A stretch of DNA of 5,541 bases from JAZQLP01 sp045629205 (GTDB lineage Bacteria; Bacillota; Clostridia; Oscillospirales; UBA644), in NCBI GenBank assembly GCA_045629205.1, contig JAZQQT010000188.1, positions 1 to 5,541 of the forward strand. Reading direction: 5' to 3'. Below, in pieces: positions 5,515 through 5,541 of this stretch (position 1 is the stretch's first letter; each line of letters begins with the position of its first letter). The position numbers and the translations under genes were made by a program. The notes beneath the pieces were generated by a model, which saw only the letters and a list, made by a program, of their open reading frames with translations, made no database searches and was not told where the DNA came from.

Positions 5515-5541
5515 GTAAAATATTTTCAAGCAAATATGATA

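Overview
The window looks like chromosomal DNA of a low-GC Gram-positive anaerobe, most likely a gut-type clostridium (Oscillospiraceae or Lachnospiraceae grade). This is inferred from AT-rich spacers, strong AAGGAG/GGAGG ribosome binding sites, near-consensus sigma-A promoters, hairpin-plus-U-tract terminators, and protein families common in that group. I see no transposon, phage, CRISPR, tRNA or rRNA signal.

Layout. At the left edge (1-17, minus) are the first codons of a gene that runs out of the window. Its RBS and extended -10 promoter are visible, and a perfect 10-bp inverted repeat brackets its start region. Next, also on minus, is a single-gene unit (177-1085) encoding a probable GNAT-like acyltransferase, with its own promoter and terminator. 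Between 1086 and 1246 lies a compact divergent promoter region. From it a plus-strand three-gene unit runs from 1247 to a 14-bp hairpin at 4259-4290. Its genes are a Gfo/Idh/MocA protein resembling the GH109 (NAD-dependent alpha-N-acetylgalactosaminidase) branch, a YgjV-like multi-pass membrane protein, and a 7-TM diguanylate cyclase with an SGDEF active site. Facing it on minus (4402 to about 5484) is a second membrane diguanylate cyclase with a GGEEF site and its own terminator.

How the genes may work together (inference). The plus-strand unit could couple processing of an amino-sugar glycan, or a related NAD-dependent step, to c-di-GMP production. The two convergent cyclases have unrelated membrane sensor halves and both lack the RxxD product-inhibition site, so the locus may be a small c-di-GMP input point. 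No c-di-GMP effector or phosphodiesterase lies in the window.

The most unusual DNA-level signals are three. Two perfect hairpins abut at 5396-5448 near the 5' end of the second cyclase gene, one with an in-frame ATG in its loop, and a promoter-like element overlaps the apparent start of that gene. The inverted repeat at 3-55 spans a -10 box and a start codon. An 11-bp direct repeat lies in the leader of the GH109-like gene. None of the genes looks like a wholly new system.
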